Shown: piece after piece, positions 1 to 10,117 of the stretch
Numbering within the stretch: the first letter of the stretch is position 1
Layout of the letters: the number at the start of each line of letters is the position of its first letter
DNA from: Streptomyces seoulensis
GTDB lineage: Bacteria; Actinomycetota; Actinomycetes; Streptomycetales; Streptomycetaceae
DNA: 64,000 nucleotides
Assembly: GCA_013364255.1 (NCBI GenBank)
Contig: CP054936.1
Coordinates: 2,882,853-2,946,852 of the forward strand
Direction of reading: 5' to 3'
Notes under the pieces: generated by a model
Database searches by the model: none
The model's input: only the letters and a program-made list of their open reading frames with translations
What the model was told of the DNA's origin: nothing
Position numbers and translations under genes: made by a program

Positions 1-565
1 CCGCGGCGACGCCGGTCGCGGTGTCCTCGACGACCGCGCAGCGGGCCGGGTCCACCCCGAGGCGGGAGGCGGCCAGCAGGTAGGGGTCGGGGTGCGGCTT
101 GGTGCGGGCCACCTCGTCGCCGGCGACGGACAGGGCGAAGTGGTGCGGGCCGAGGGAGGCGAGGACCCGGTCGATGATGCGCCGGTGGGAGGCGGAGACC
201 AGGGCGGTGGGGATCCCGTGCGCGGACAGTTCGGCCAGCAGGCGCGCGGCGCCCGGCATCAGCGGCACGGTGCGCCCGACCAGTTCCTCGAAACCCTGGT
301 TGAGCAGCACGGTCAGCTCGGCGAGGGTGACGGCGGCGCCGGTGGCCTCGATCAGGAAGCCGGCGCTGCGGGTCATGGGACCGCCGACGACGACGTGCCG
401 CCACGCCTCGTCGAGGGTGTGTCCGAGGGCGGCGAAGACCGCCACCTCGACCTCCCACCAGAAGCCCTCGGTGTCCACCAGAGTGCCGTCCATGTCGAGA
501 AGCACGGCCTGGAGAGCTGAGCCTTCCGAGTGCCGGGTTCCGAGCGCGGGGACCGTACTGGTCAT
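1..565 (-). CDS. HAD-superfamily phosphatase (C-terminus outside window)
   Basis: The first 188 codons of a haloacid-dehalogenase family hydrolase are visible; the 3' end lies beyond position 1. The nucleophile motif LLDMDGTLVDTEG (motif I, DxDGT) sits near residues 21-33. Further on come a VSASHRR motif II segment and a KPHPDPYLLAASRLGV motif III stretch ending in VVEDTATG (motif IV). This layout is that of subfamily IA phosphatases related to phosphoglycolate/beta-phosphoglucomutase enzymes. The ATG at 565 follows an AAGGAGG ribosome site at about 574-580. The substrate cannot be told from sequence. It lies downstream of, and on the same strand as, metH, but a hairpin separates them. Confidence 0.88.
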   Translation of the reverse strand, partial: MTSTVPALGTRHSEGSALQAVLLDMDGTLVDTEGFWWEVEVAVFAALGHTLDEAWRHVVVGGPMTRSAGFLIEATGAAVTLAELTVLLNQGFEELVGRTVPLMPGAARLLAELSAHGIPTALVSASHRRIIDRVLASLGPHHFALSVAGDEVARTKPHPDPYLLAASRLGVDPARCAVVEDTATGVAA

Positions 566-739
566 CCGGGCGCCTCCTTGAGGGACGAGCAGGCCGGCTC
601 CCGCGCGGGGAACCGGCCTGCAGTGGACCGACCAGTGTACGACGTGATCGGTGCGAACGGCGCACCGGGAACACCCGACGCCCTCGCGTCCCCCCGTTCG
701 CCGGACGGCGGACGGCGGACGGGGAAGCCGGACACCCGT

Positions 740-770
740 CGGGCCACGGCACCACGAGCGCCGTGGCCCG
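740..770 (-). terminator. Rho-independent-type hairpin after metH
   Basis: An 11-bp perfect inverted repeat (CGGGCCACGGC / GCCGTGGCCCG) with a 9-nt loop lies 10 bp past the metH stop. It probably ends the metH transcript before the HAD gene. There is no U-tract, as is usual in Streptomyces. Confidence 0.7.
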
Positions 771-779
771 GCGCCCGCC

Positions 780-3700
780 TCAGCGGGCGTTGAAGTACTT
801 CGCCTCCGGGTGGTGGATGACGATCGCGTCCGTGGACTGCTCCGGGTGGAGCTGGAACTCCTCGGAGAGGTGGACGCCGATGCGCTCCGGCTGGAGCAGG
901 CCGGCGATCTTCGCGCGGTCCTCCAGGTCGGGGCAGGCGCCGTAGCCGAGGGAGAACCGGGCGCCGCGGTACTTCAGGGCGAACATGTCCTCCATGCCGG
1001 CCGGGTCCTCGCCGCCGAAGCCCAGCTCGCCGCGGACCCGGGCGTGCCAGTACTCGGCGAGGGCCTCGGCCAGCTGCACGGACAGGCCGTGCAGCTCCAG
1101 GTACTCCCGGTAGGAGTCGGAGGCGAACAGCCGCGCGGTCTCCTCGCCGATCCGGGAGCCGACGGTGACCACCTGGAAGCCGACGACGTCGATCTCGCCG
1201 GACTCCTCCGGGCGGAAGAAGTCGGCCAGGCACAGCCGCCGGCCGCGGCGCTGGCGCGGGAAGGTGAACCGGGTGCGCTCATTGCCCTGCTCGTCCAGCA
1301 CGATCAGGTCGTCGTCCTTGGACACGCACGGGAAGTAGCCGTAGACGACCGCCGCTTCGAGCAGGTTCTCGGTGTGCAGCCGGTCCAGCAGGCCGCGCAG
1401 CCGGGGCCGGCCCTCGGTCTCCACCAGCTCCTCGTAGGTCGGCCCGTCGCCGGTGCGGGCCTGCTTGAGGCCCCACTGCCCCTTGAACAGCGCGCCCTCG
1501 TCCAGCCAGGTCGCGTACTCCTTGAGCTGGATGCCCTTGATCACCCGGGTGCCCCGGAACGGCGGCTCGGGCACCGGGTTGTCGGTGGCCACGTCGGAGC
1601 GGACGTGCCCCTCCTCCGGCCGCTGCTCCTCGACCGCGGCCGGGGCGGCGGCCCGCACCCGGCGCTGCTTCAGCTCGGGCAGCTTGACGCCGGGCACGCC
1701 CCGCTTGACGCCGATCAGGGCGTCCATCAGGCGCAGCCCCTCGAACGCGTCGCGGGCGTAGCGGACCTCGCCCTCATAGATCTCGTGCAGGTCCTGCTCG
1801 ACGTAGGCCCTGGTCAGGGCGGCGCCGCCGAGGATCACCGGGTAGTCGGCGGCCAGGCCGCGCTGGTTCAGCTCCTCCAGGTTCTCCTTCATGATCACCG
1901 TGGACTTCACCAGCAGCCCGGACATGCCGATGACGTCGGCCCTGTGCTCGTCGGCGGCCTCCAGGATCGCGGAGACGGGCTGCTTGATGCCGAGGTTGAC
2001 GACGTTGTAGCCGTTGTTGGACAGGATGATGTCGACGAGGTTCTTGCCGATGTCGTGCACGTCGCCGCGCACGGTGGCGAGCACGATGGTGCCCTTGCCG
2101 GCCTCGTCGGTCTTCTCCATGTGCGGTTCGAGGTGGGCGACGGCCGTCTTCATCACCTCGGCGGACTGGAGGACGAACGGCAGCTGCATCTGTCCGGAGC
2201 CGAACAGCTCGCCGACGACCTTCATGCCGTCCAGCAGGGTCTCGTTGACGATGTCGAGCGCCGGGCGCTCGGTGAGCGCCTCGTCCAGGTCGGCCTCCAG
2301 GCCGTTGCGCTCGCCGTCGATGATCCGCCGCTTGAGGCGTTCGTCCAGCGGGAGGGCGGCCAGTTCCTCGGCCTTGCCGGCCTTCAGCGACTTCGCCGTG
2401 GCGCCCTCGAACAGCTGCATGAGCTTCTGCAGCGGGTCGTAGCCCTCGCGGCGGCGGTCGTGGATCAGGTCCAGGGCGGTGGTGACCTGCTCGTCGTCGA
2501 AGCGGGCGATCGGCAGGATCTTGGAGGCGTGCACGATCGCCGAGTCCAGGCCCGCCTTGACGCACTCGTCCAGGAACACGGAGTTCAGCAGGATCCGGGC
2601 GGCCGGGTTGAGGCCGAAGGAGATGTTCGACAGGCCCAGGGTGGTCTGCACCTTCGGGTGGCGCCGCTTCAGCTCGCGGATGCCCTCGATGGTGGCGACG
2701 CCGTCCTTGCGGGACTCCTCCTGCCCGGTGCAGATGGTGAAGGTCAGACAGTCGACGAGGATGTCCTCCTCGCGGATGCCCCAGTTGCCGGTCAGGTCGT
2801 CGATCAGCCGCTCGGCGATCTCCACCTTCTTCTCGGCGGTACGGGCCTGGCCCTCCTCGTCGATGGTGAGCGCGATCAGCGCCGCGCCGTGCTCGCGGGC
2901 CAGCGCGGTCACCTTCGCGAACCGCGACTCGGGGCCGTCGCCGTCCTCGTAGTTCACCGAGTTGATCACGGCCCGGCCGCCGAGCTTCTCCAGGCCCGCC
3001 CGGATGACGTCGACCTCGGTGGAGTCCAGCACGATCGGCAGGGTGGAGGCGGTGGCGAACCGGCCGGCCAGCTCCGCCATGTCGGCGACGCCGTCCCGGC
3101 CGACGTAGTCCACGCACAGGTCGAGCAGGTGCGCGCCCTCGCGGATCTGGTCGCGGGCCATCTCCACGCAGTTGTCCCAGCGGCCCTCCAGCATGGCCTC
3201 GCGGAACTTCTTGGAGCCGTTGGCGTTGGTGCGCTCGCCGATCGCCAGGTACGAGGTGTCCTGGCGGAAGGGGACCGTCTGGTAGAGGGAGGCCGCGCCG
3301 GGCTCGGGACGCGGGTCGCGCTCGACCGGGGCGAGGCCGCGCACCCGCTCCACCAGCTGCCGCAGGTGTTCGGGCGTGGTGCCGCAGCAGCCGCCCACCA
3401 GGGAGAGGCCGTAGTCGCGGACGAAGTTCTCCTGGGCGTCGGCCAGCTCGCCGGCCGAGAGCGGGTAGCGCGCGCCGTCCTTGGTCAGCTCGGGCAGGCC
3501 GGCGTTGGGCATGCAGGACAGCTGGACACGGGAGTGGCGGGCCAGGTAGCGCAGGTGCTCGCTCATCTCGGCCGGGCCGGTCGCGCAGTTCAGGCCGATC
3601 ATGTCGATGCCCAGCGGCTCCAGCGCGGTCAGCGCCGCGCCGATCTCGGAGCCGAGCAGCATGGTGCCGGTGGTCTCGACGGTGACCGACACGATCAGCG

Positions 3701-4298
3701 GGACCTCGTACCCGGCGATCTCCATCGCGCGGCGGGCGGCGACGACGGACGCCTTGGTCTGGAGCAGGTCCTGGGTGGTCTCCACCAGCAGCGCGTCCGC
3801 GCCGCCGGCGAGCAGGCCCTCGGCGTTCTGCTGATACGCGTCGCGGATGGCGGTGTAGGTGGTGTGGCCCAGCGTGGGCAGCTTGGTGCCCGGTCCCATC
3901 GAGCCGAGCACCCAGCGGGCGCGGCCGTCGCGGGCGGCGTACCCGTCGGCCGTCTCGCGGGCGATGCGTGCGCCCGCCTCGGACAGCTCGGCGACGCGCT
4001 CGGGGATGTCGTACTCGCCCAGGGCGGTGAGGTTGGCGCCGAAGGTGTTGGTCTCGACGCAGTCGACGCCCGCGTCGAAGTACTCGGCGTGCACCGAGGC
4101 CACGATGTCCGGCCTGGTGACGTTCAGGATCTCGTTGCAGCCCTCGAGATCCTGGAAGTCCTCGAGGGTGGGGTCCTGGGCCTGGAGCATGGTGCCCATC
4201 GCTCCGTCGGCGACCACCACTCGGGTGGCGAGCGCCTCGCGGAGGGCGGACGCACGGGTCCGGCTGTCTGCGGAAGGGGACGGCGGCAACGAGGCCAT
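780..4298 (-). CDS. metH: Cobalamin-dependent methionine synthase
   Basis: MetH transfers a methyl group from 5-methyltetrahydrofolate to homocysteine through methylcobalamin. At 1172 residues it has the full four-module layout: an N-terminal homocysteine domain (VVADGAMGTMLQ start, zinc-binding GGCCGTTPEHL near residue 302), a pterin-binding domain (GERTNANGSKKF), a B12 domain with DVHDIGKN placing the cobalt-ligating His at about 748, and a C-terminal SAM-binding activation domain (WHARVRGELGFG, YRGARFSLGYGACPDLEDR). No domain is missing. The start ATG at 4298 is preceded by GGGAG. It is transcribed divergently from gylR, and its leader can form a strong hairpin (separate entry). A very long antisense reading frame covers this gene and is a codon-bias shadow. 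Confidence 0.98.
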   Translation of the reverse strand: MASLPPSPSADSRTRASALREALATRVVVADGAMGTMLQAQDPTLEDFQDLEGCNEILNVTRPDIVASVHAEYFDAGVDCVETNTFGANLTALGEYDIPERVAELSEAGARIARETADGYAARDGRARWVLGSMGPGTKLPTLGHTTYTAIRDAYQQNAEGLLAGGADALLVETTQDLLQTKASVVAARRAMEIAGYEVPLIVSVTVETTGTMLLGSEIGAALTALEPLGIDMIGLNCATGPAEMSEHLRYLARHSRVQLSCMPNAGLPELTKDGARYPLSAGELADAQENFVRDYGLSLVGGCCGTTPEHLRQLVERVRGLAPVERDPRPEPGAASLYQTVPFRQDTSYLAIGERTNANGSKKFREAMLEGRWDNCVEMARDQIREGAHLLDLCVDYVGRDGVADMAELAGRFATASTLPIVLDSTEVDVIRAGLEKLGGRAVINSVNYEDGDGPESRFAKVTALAREHGAALIALTIDEEGQARTAEKKVEIAERLIDDLTGNWGIREEDILVDCLTFTICTGQEESRKDGVATIEGIRELKRRHPKVQTTLGLSNISFGLNPAARILLNSVFLDECVKAGLDSAIVHASKILPIARFDDEQVTTALDLIHDRRREGYDPLQKLMQLFEGATAKSLKAGKAEELAALPLDERLKRRIIDGERNGLEADLDEALTERPALDIVNETLLDGMKVVGELFGSGQMQLPFVLQSAEVMKTAVAHLEPHMEKTDEAGKGTIVLATVRGDVHDIGKNLVDIILSNNGYNVVNLGIKQPVSAILEAADEHRADVIGMSGLLVKSTVIMKENLEELNQRGLAADYPVILGGAALTRAYVEQDLHEIYEGEVRYARDAFEGLRLMDALIGVKRGVPGVKLPELKQRRVRAAAPAAVEEQRPEEGHVRSDVATDNPVPEPPFRGTRVIKGIQLKEYATWLDEGALFKGQWGLKQARTGDGPTYEELVETEGRPRLRGLLDRLHTENLLEAAVVYGYFPCVSKDDDLIVLDEQGNERTRFTFPRQRRGRRLCLADFFRPEESGEIDVVGFQVVTVGSRIGEETARLFASDSYREYLELHGLSVQLAEALAEYWHARVRGELGFGGEDPAGMEDMFALKYRGARFSLGYGACPDLEDRAKIAGLLQPERIGVHLSEEFQLHPEQSTDAIVIHHPEAKYFNAR

Positions 4299-4400
4299 GA
4301 AGGGGCTCCCTTAGGTGCGACGGCTGTCGGCTTTGCGTCTTCCCCGGGCGGTTCCGAGAGCTCCGCACGGAGCTTCCCGGGGACGGTGCACGCCGCAAGC
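4299..4400 (-). promoter_or_regulatory. Structured leader of metH
   Basis: The ~100 nt before metH contain an 8-bp outer stem (TCCCCGGG at 4341-4348 with CCCGGGGA at 4376-4383) enclosing a perfect inner stem (AGCTCC 4359-4364 / GGAGCT 4369-4374, loop GCAC). In the mRNA the 3' side continues with GACGCAAAGCC. A TACGCT -10-like element near 4400 would make this a transcribed leader. I cannot assign it to a known riboswitch family: the B12-box and SAM-IV patterns I know are absent. Confidence 0.4.
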
Positions 4401-4505
4401 GTAGCGGGGGCCGGGCCCTGGTGTTCAGGGCGTCCACGGCTCGGACGAGGATGGCACCCGCGTCACGTCCGGGCGACGCACGACGTAACAGATGTCGACC
4501 GACCA

Positions 4506-4551
4506 TTGGCGGGGAGTCGGCAACGACCGGTAGTGTTCGACATTGCCGAAC
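4506..4551 (+). promoter_or_regulatory. gylR promoter region with GylR-type operator
   Basis: A near-perfect 17-bp palindrome, GTTCGACATTGCCGAAC, lies at 4535-4551, about 55 bp before gylR. It overlaps a -10-like TAGTGT (4531-4536), which has TTGGCG (4506-4511) upstream at a long 19-bp spacing. Related sites occur before glpF, so this looks like the autoregulatory GylR operator. Confidence 0.65.
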
Positions 4552-4605
4552 GGCGGTAGACGAGATCGCCGCCGACGGCCGAAGGGGACGGAGGGCAGGA
4601 CGGCG

Positions 4606-5370
4606 ATGGCACGGAACATCCAGTCGCTCGAACGGGCGGCCGCGATGCTGCGGCTGCTCGCGGGCGGCGAGCGACGGCTCGGCCTGTCGGACATCGCCTC
4701 GTCGCTCGGCCTCGCCAAGGGCACCGCGCACGGCATACTGCGCACCCTCCAGCAGGAGGGTTTCGTCGAACAGGACGACGCCTCCGGTCGCTACCAGCTC
4801 GGCGCGGAGCTGCTGCGCCTGGGCACCACCTACCTCGACGTGCACGAACTGCGGGCGCGCGCCCTGGTGTGGACCGACGACCTCGCGCGCGCCAGCGGGG
4901 AGAGCGTCTACCTGGGCGTGCTGCACCAGCAGGGCGTGCTGATCGTGCACCACGTCTTCCGCCCGGACGACAGCCGGCAGGTGCTGGAGATCGGGGCGAT
5001 GCAGCCGCTGCACTCCACCGCGCTCGGCAAGGTCCTCTCCGCCTACGACCCGGTGGCGCACAGCGAGGCGCTGGAGGCCGAGCGCAAGGTCTTCACCGAC
5101 CGCACCGTGTGCGCCGTCGAGGAGTTCGAGCGGATCCTCGACCTCACGCGCGCGCGGGGCTACGCGGCCGACGTGGAGGAGACCTGGGAGGGCGTCGCGT
5201 CCGTCGCGGCGCCCATCCACGACCGGCGGCGGATGCCGGTCGGCGCGGTCGGCATCACCGGCGCCGTGGAGCGGGTGGGCCGGGACGGCGAGCTGCGGCA
5301 CGAGCTGATCGCGGCGGTGCGGGACTGCGCCCGCGCGGTCTCCCGGGACCTGGGCGCCGGCCGCTTCTGA
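4606..5370 (+). CDS. gylR: IclR-family glycerol operon repressor
   Basis: GylR represses the glycerol operon and its own gene and is relieved by a glycerol metabolite. The 254-residue protein starts MARNIQSLERAAAML, with an N-terminal winged helix (LSDIASSLGLAKGTAHGILRTLQQEGF, residues ~23-50) and a C-terminal IclR effector domain (PLHSTALGKVLSAY, residues ~130-145; ETWEGVASVAAPIHD, residues ~195-210). It closely matches the known S. coelicolor GylR in length and order. The ATG at 4606 is chosen because homologues start there; an in-frame extension to 4543 would run through the promoter and operator. The downstream glpF, glpK and glpD genes are its targets. A hairpin at 5419-5446 ends its transcript. 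Confidence 0.97.
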   Translation: MARNIQSLERAAAMLRLLAGGERRLGLSDIASSLGLAKGTAHGILRTLQQEGFVEQDDASGRYQLGAELLRLGTTYLDVHELRARALVWTDDLARASGESVYLGVLHQQGVLIVHHVFRPDDSRQVLEIGAMQPLHSTALGKVLSAYDPVAHSEALEAERKVFTDRTVCAVEEFERILDLTRARGYAADVEETWEGVASVAAPIHDRRRMPVGAVGITGAVERVGRDGELRHELIAAVRDCARAVSRDLGAGRF

Positions 5371-5418
5371 GCGCTGCGGGGCACTCCCCCGCCCCACCGC
5401 TCGCCCCTTCCCCTCGCG

Positions 5419-5446
5419 GGCCGGTACGGCAGTCGCCGTACCGGCC
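5419..5446 (+). terminator. Terminator hairpin after gylR
   Basis: A 12-bp perfect stem (GGCCGGTACGGC / GCCGTACCGGCC) with tetraloop AGTC is followed by TTCG. It separates gylR from the glp operon, which has its own promoter region. Confidence 0.8.
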
Positions 5447-5507
5447 TTCGGCATGCCCGGCGGACCCGGATCGCACGGATGTACGGGCCGCGATCAGTAA
5501 CGATCGT

Positions 5508-5607
5508 GCATTCGACAACAGAACTCTTGACGCCCATGGGGTGGCGGGCAAGACTCGCGTCCATCGGTCGGCATTGTCGAACACCTTGCGGCAATACGCG
5601 TTAGAGT
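5508..5607 (+). promoter_or_regulatory. glpFKD promoter region with two GylR-like sites
   Basis: Two copies of the GylR-like motif lie here. One reads TTCGACAACAGAAC at 5511-5524. The other, on the minus strand at 5566-5582, reads GTTCGACAATGCCGACC and matches the gylR-proximal operator at 15 of 17 positions. A TTGACG -35-like element lies between them at 5527-5532 and TAGAGT at 5602-5607. The rest of 5371-5712 holds only the gylR terminator and the leader. Confidence 0.6.
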
Positions 5608-5712
5608 GTGACAACGCCAGAGGCCGGCATCGCTCTCACCCCCTGAGGGCGCCAGACCCCCGGCGGGACCCGGGGTTCGGCTACCCCTGGACGAAGGACA
5701 AAGGAGTCGCGG

Positions 5713-6507
5713 GTGTCCAGCTCCGACATCTTCATCGGCGAGACCATCGGTACCGCCATACTCATCGTGCTCGGCGGCGGCGTCTGCGCCGCCGTCACCC
5801 TGAAGGCCTCCAAGGCCCGTAACGCCGGCTGGCTCGCCATCGCCTTCGGGTGGGGTTTCGCCGTGATGACGGCCGTCTACGTCTCCGGCCCGCTCTCGGG
5901 CGCCCATCTCAACCCCGCCGTGACGGTGGCCCTCGCCATCAAGGACGGCGGCTGGGCCAACGTGCCGACCTACCTCGGCGGCCAGCTGCTGGGCGCCATG
6001 ATCGGCGCGACGCTGGTCTGGCTGGCCTACTACGGCCAGTTCCAGGCGCACCTGACCGACAAGGAGATCGTCGGCGGCCCGGGCGCGCAGACCACCTCGG
6101 CCAAGGCCGTCGAGGCCCAGGAGCAGGGCGCGGGACCGGTGCTCGGCGTCTTCTCCACCGGCCCGGAGATCCGCAACGTGGTGCAGAACCTCGCCACCGA
6201 GATCATCGGCACCGTCGTGCTGATCCTGGCGGTCCTCACCCAGGGCCTGAACGACAACGGCAACGGCCTGGGCACCCTCGGCGGCCTGATCACCGCGCTC
6301 GTGGTGGTCGCCGTCGGCCTCTCCCTCGGCGGCCCCACCGGCTACGCCATCAACCCCGCCCGTGACCTGGGCCCGCGCATCGTGCACGCCCTGCTGCCGC
6401 TGCCCAACAAGGGCGGCTCCGACTGGAGCTACGCCTGGATCCCGGTGGTCGGCCCGCTGATCGGCGGCGCCATCGGCGCAGGCATCTACAACCTCGCCTT
6501 CGCCTGA
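5713..6507 (+). CDS. glpF: Glycerol uptake facilitator (aquaglyceroporin)
   Basis: This 264-residue MIP-family channel lets glycerol diffuse across the cytoplasmic membrane. Both signature NPA boxes are present (HLNPAVTVA with NPA at residues 67-69, and [13 protein letters not shown] near 213). Asp following the second NPA is typical of glycerol rather than water channels. Six membrane segments are expected from the hydrophobic blocks. The GTG start at 5713 follows AAGGAG. It is the first gene of the glpF-glpK-glpD operon (gylC-type position in S. coelicolor) and should be controlled by GylR. A strong hairpin follows it inside the operon. Confidence 0.97.
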   Translation: MSSSDIFIGETIGTAILIVLGGGVCAAVTLKASKARNAGWLAIAFGWGFAVMTAVYVSGPLSGAHLNPAVTVALAIKDGGWANVPTYLGGQLLGAMIGATLVWLAYYGQFQAHLTDKEIVGGPGAQTTSAKAVEAQEQGAGPVLGVFSTGPEIRNVVQNLATEIIGTVVLILAVLTQGLNDNGNGLGTLGGLITALVVVAVGLSLGGPTGYAINPARDLGPRIVHALLPLPNKGGSDWSYAWIPVVGPLIGGAIGAGIYNLAFA

Positions 6508-6514
6508 CGGACGC

Positions 6515-6544
6515 GGCGTCCGCGGCCCCGGGCCGCCGGACGCC
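6515..6544 (+). other. Intercistronic hairpin between glpF and glpK
   Basis: GGCGTCCG (6515-6522) pairs with CGGACGCC (6537-6544). Inside, CGGCC pairs with GGCCG around a 3-nt loop, with one bulged C. It sits 8 bp after the glpF stop and 60 bp before glpK, so it may be a processing or attenuation element that lowers or protects the glpK part of the message. Confidence 0.5.
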
Positions 6545-6604
6545 GGCCCCGGCCGCACCGCCGCATCCACCGCCCCACAGCCACCCGGACCCCAGGAGCA
6601 CACC

Positions 6605-8143
<1,539 letters not shown>

Positions 8144-8152
8144 GAAACCCCA

Positions 8153-9769
8153 ATGACCAGTCAGTCCACCCTGCAGTCCGTGCCTGCCCTGGGGACGCAC
8201 CCGGCCTCCGGCTCCAACCCGAGCCGCGCCGAGACCCGGGAGCAGCTCTCCAAGGCGACGTACGACCTCCTCGTGATCGGCGGCGGCATCCTGGGCATCT
8301 CCACCGCCTGGCACGCCGCGCAGTCCGGCCTCAGGGTGGCCCTGGTCGACGCCGGCGACTTCGCCGGCGCCACCTCCTCCGCCTCCTCCAAGCTCCTGCA
8401 CGGCGGTCTGCGCTACCTGCAGACCGGCGCGGTGAAGCTGGTGGCGGAGAACCACTTCGAGCGCCGTGCGGTCTCCCGCCAGGTGGCCCCCCACCTGGCG
8501 AACCCGCTCACCTTCTACCTCCCGGTGTACAAGGGCGGGCCGCACGGCGCGGCGAAGCTCGGCGCGGGCGTGTTCGCCTACTCCGCGCTCTCCGCGTTCG
8601 GCGACGGCGTCGGCCACCTCCTCTCCCCCGCCAAGGCGGCGCAGGACGTGCCCGAGCTGCGCACCGAGAACCTCAAGGCCGTGGCCGTCTACGGCGACGA
8701 CCAGATGAACGACGCGCGCATGGCCCTGATGACAGTCCGCGCGGCCGTCGAGGCGGGCGCGGTCGTCCTCAACCACGCCGAGGTGACCGGGCTGCGCTTC
8801 ACCAAGGGCCGGGTGACCGGCGCCGAGCTGCGCGACAAGCTCTCCGGGGACGAGTTCGGCGCGAACGCCCGCCTGGTGCTGAACGCCACCGGCCCGTGGG
8901 TGGACCACCTGCGCCGGATGGAGGACGCGAACGCCGCGCCGTCCATCCGCCTGTCCAAGGGCGCGCACCTGGTCCTGAAGCGGACCGCGCCGTGGAAGGC
9001 CGCGCTGGCCACCCCGATCGACAAGTACCGCATCACCTTCGCCCTCCCCTGGGAGGACATGCTGCTGCTCGGCACCACCGACGAGGAGTACGAGGGCGAC
9101 CCGGCGGACGTCTCCGTCAACGACCACGACATAGCCCAGATCCTGGACGAGGCCGCGTTCTCCGTCCGGGACCAGCAGCTGCGGCGGGAGCTGATCACCT
9201 ACGCGTTCGCCGGTCTGCGGGTGCTGCCGGGCGGCCCCGGCAGCACCGCCAAGGCCAAGCGCGAGACGGTGGTGACCGAGGGCAGGGGCGGGATGCTGTC
9301 CGTGGCCGGCGGCAAGTGGACCACCTTCCGGCACATCGGCCGCACGGTGATGAAGAAGCTGGAGGAGCTGCCGGGCCACCCGCTGGGCGACGACTTCGAG
9401 CCGATCTCCACGCTGCCGAAGAAGCTGCCGCTGCCGGGCATCGCCAACCCGCGCGCGGTCGCCCACCGGCTGCTGGTGGACCGCCCGGCGCCCGGTCCGC
9501 GGATGGCGCCGGAGACCGCCCGGCACCTGGCCACGCACTACGGCTCGCTGGCCTTCGACATCGCCCGGCTGGCGAACGAGAACCCGGAGCTGGCCGAGCG
9601 GGTCCACCCCGACGCCCCGGAGATCTGGGCGCAGGTCGTCTGGGCCCGCGACCACGAGTGGGCCGAGACGGCCGACGACGTGCTGCGCCGCCGTACGACG
9701 CTGACGATCCGCGGTCTGGCCACGGACGAGGTGCGGGCGAAGGTGCAGGGGCTGCTCGACGGCGAGTGA
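8153..9769 (+). CDS. glpD: Aerobic glycerol-3-phosphate dehydrogenase (FAD)
   Basis: GlpD oxidises glycerol-3-phosphate to dihydroxyacetone phosphate and passes electrons to the respiratory chain at the membrane. The 538-residue protein has the FAD-binding Rossmann motif LLVIGGGILGISTAWHAA (~37-54), the SSKLLHGGLRYLQ motif (~79-91), LPWEDMLLLGTTDEEYEGDP and the GGKWTTFR segment conserved in GlpD near residue 385. The C-terminal ~120 residues form the usual helical domain. It closes the glpF-glpK-glpD operon and is followed by a strong terminator hairpin. Confidence 0.97.
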   Translation: MTSQSTLQSVPALGTHPASGSNPSRAETREQLSKATYDLLVIGGGILGISTAWHAAQSGLRVALVDAGDFAGATSSASSKLLHGGLRYLQTGAVKLVAENHFERRAVSRQVAPHLANPLTFYLPVYKGGPHGAAKLGAGVFAYSALSAFGDGVGHLLSPAKAAQDVPELRTENLKAVAVYGDDQMNDARMALMTVRAAVEAGAVVLNHAEVTGLRFTKGRVTGAELRDKLSGDEFGANARLVLNATGPWVDHLRRMEDANAAPSIRLSKGAHLVLKRTAPWKAALATPIDKYRITFALPWEDMLLLGTTDEEYEGDPADVSVNDHDIAQILDEAAFSVRDQQLRRELITYAFAGLRVLPGGPGSTAKAKRETVVTEGRGGMLSVAGGKWTTFRHIGRTVMKKLEELPGHPLGDDFEPISTLPKKLPLPGIANPRAVAHRLLVDRPAPGPRMAPETARHLATHYGSLAFDIARLANENPELAERVHPDAPEIWAQVVWARDHEWAETADDVLRRRTTLTIRGLATDEVRAKVQGLLDGE

Positions 9770-9798
9770 GCGCCGGGTGACGCCGGTCACCGGCGCCG

Positions 9799-9830
9799 GG
9801 GCCGGCTCCTCCCGCACGGGGAGCCGGCCC
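9799..9830 (+). terminator. Terminator of the glycerol operon
   Basis: An 11-bp perfect inverted repeat (GGGCCGGCTCC / GGAGCCGGCCC) with a 10-nt loop lies 30 bp after the glpD stop. The rest of the 348-bp gap to the next gene (9770-10117) holds no gene. It contains a perfect 16-bp palindrome, CCCCCGTGCACGGGGG, at 10032-10047 and a TAAGGT -10-like element at 10073-10078. Confidence 0.8.
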
Positions 9831-10117
9831 TCCGGCACGCCCCTGCCTCACTGCGCGTCAGAACCCGTGCGCACAGGGCGATTTGAGCACACCCGGCGGG
9901 AACCGTCAGCCGCGTCCGGCGCAGTGACCGCGGGTCAGCCGCCCGGGCCGCGGCCCCCGCGGCGGTCGAAAGGTCCGGGATCGGCGATCATGGGTGTTCG
10001 GGTGGCCCGTACGGGTAGTGATGCGTTCACTCCCCCGTGCACGGGGGCTGCGGGCGCTCCCGCCGAACGCCGTAAGGTTGGTGGGTCAGGCGAGGGCACG
10101 TCGGAAGGAGGCGCTGG

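Noticed and set aside
4299..4400. Cobalamin or SAM-IV riboswitch before metH
   Set aside because: The conserved boxes of those classes, as I know them, are missing; only a generic structured leader is claimed.
651..4559. A 1302-codon open frame opposite metH
   Set aside because: It is the antisense of a clear metH gene; the product is Gly/Val/Leu/Asp-rich without any domain, as expected for high-GC shadow frames.
1774..5454. A 1226-codon minus-strand frame across metH and gylR
   Set aside because: It is the wrong frame of metH joined to the antisense of gylR, with Arg/Pro/Ala composition only.
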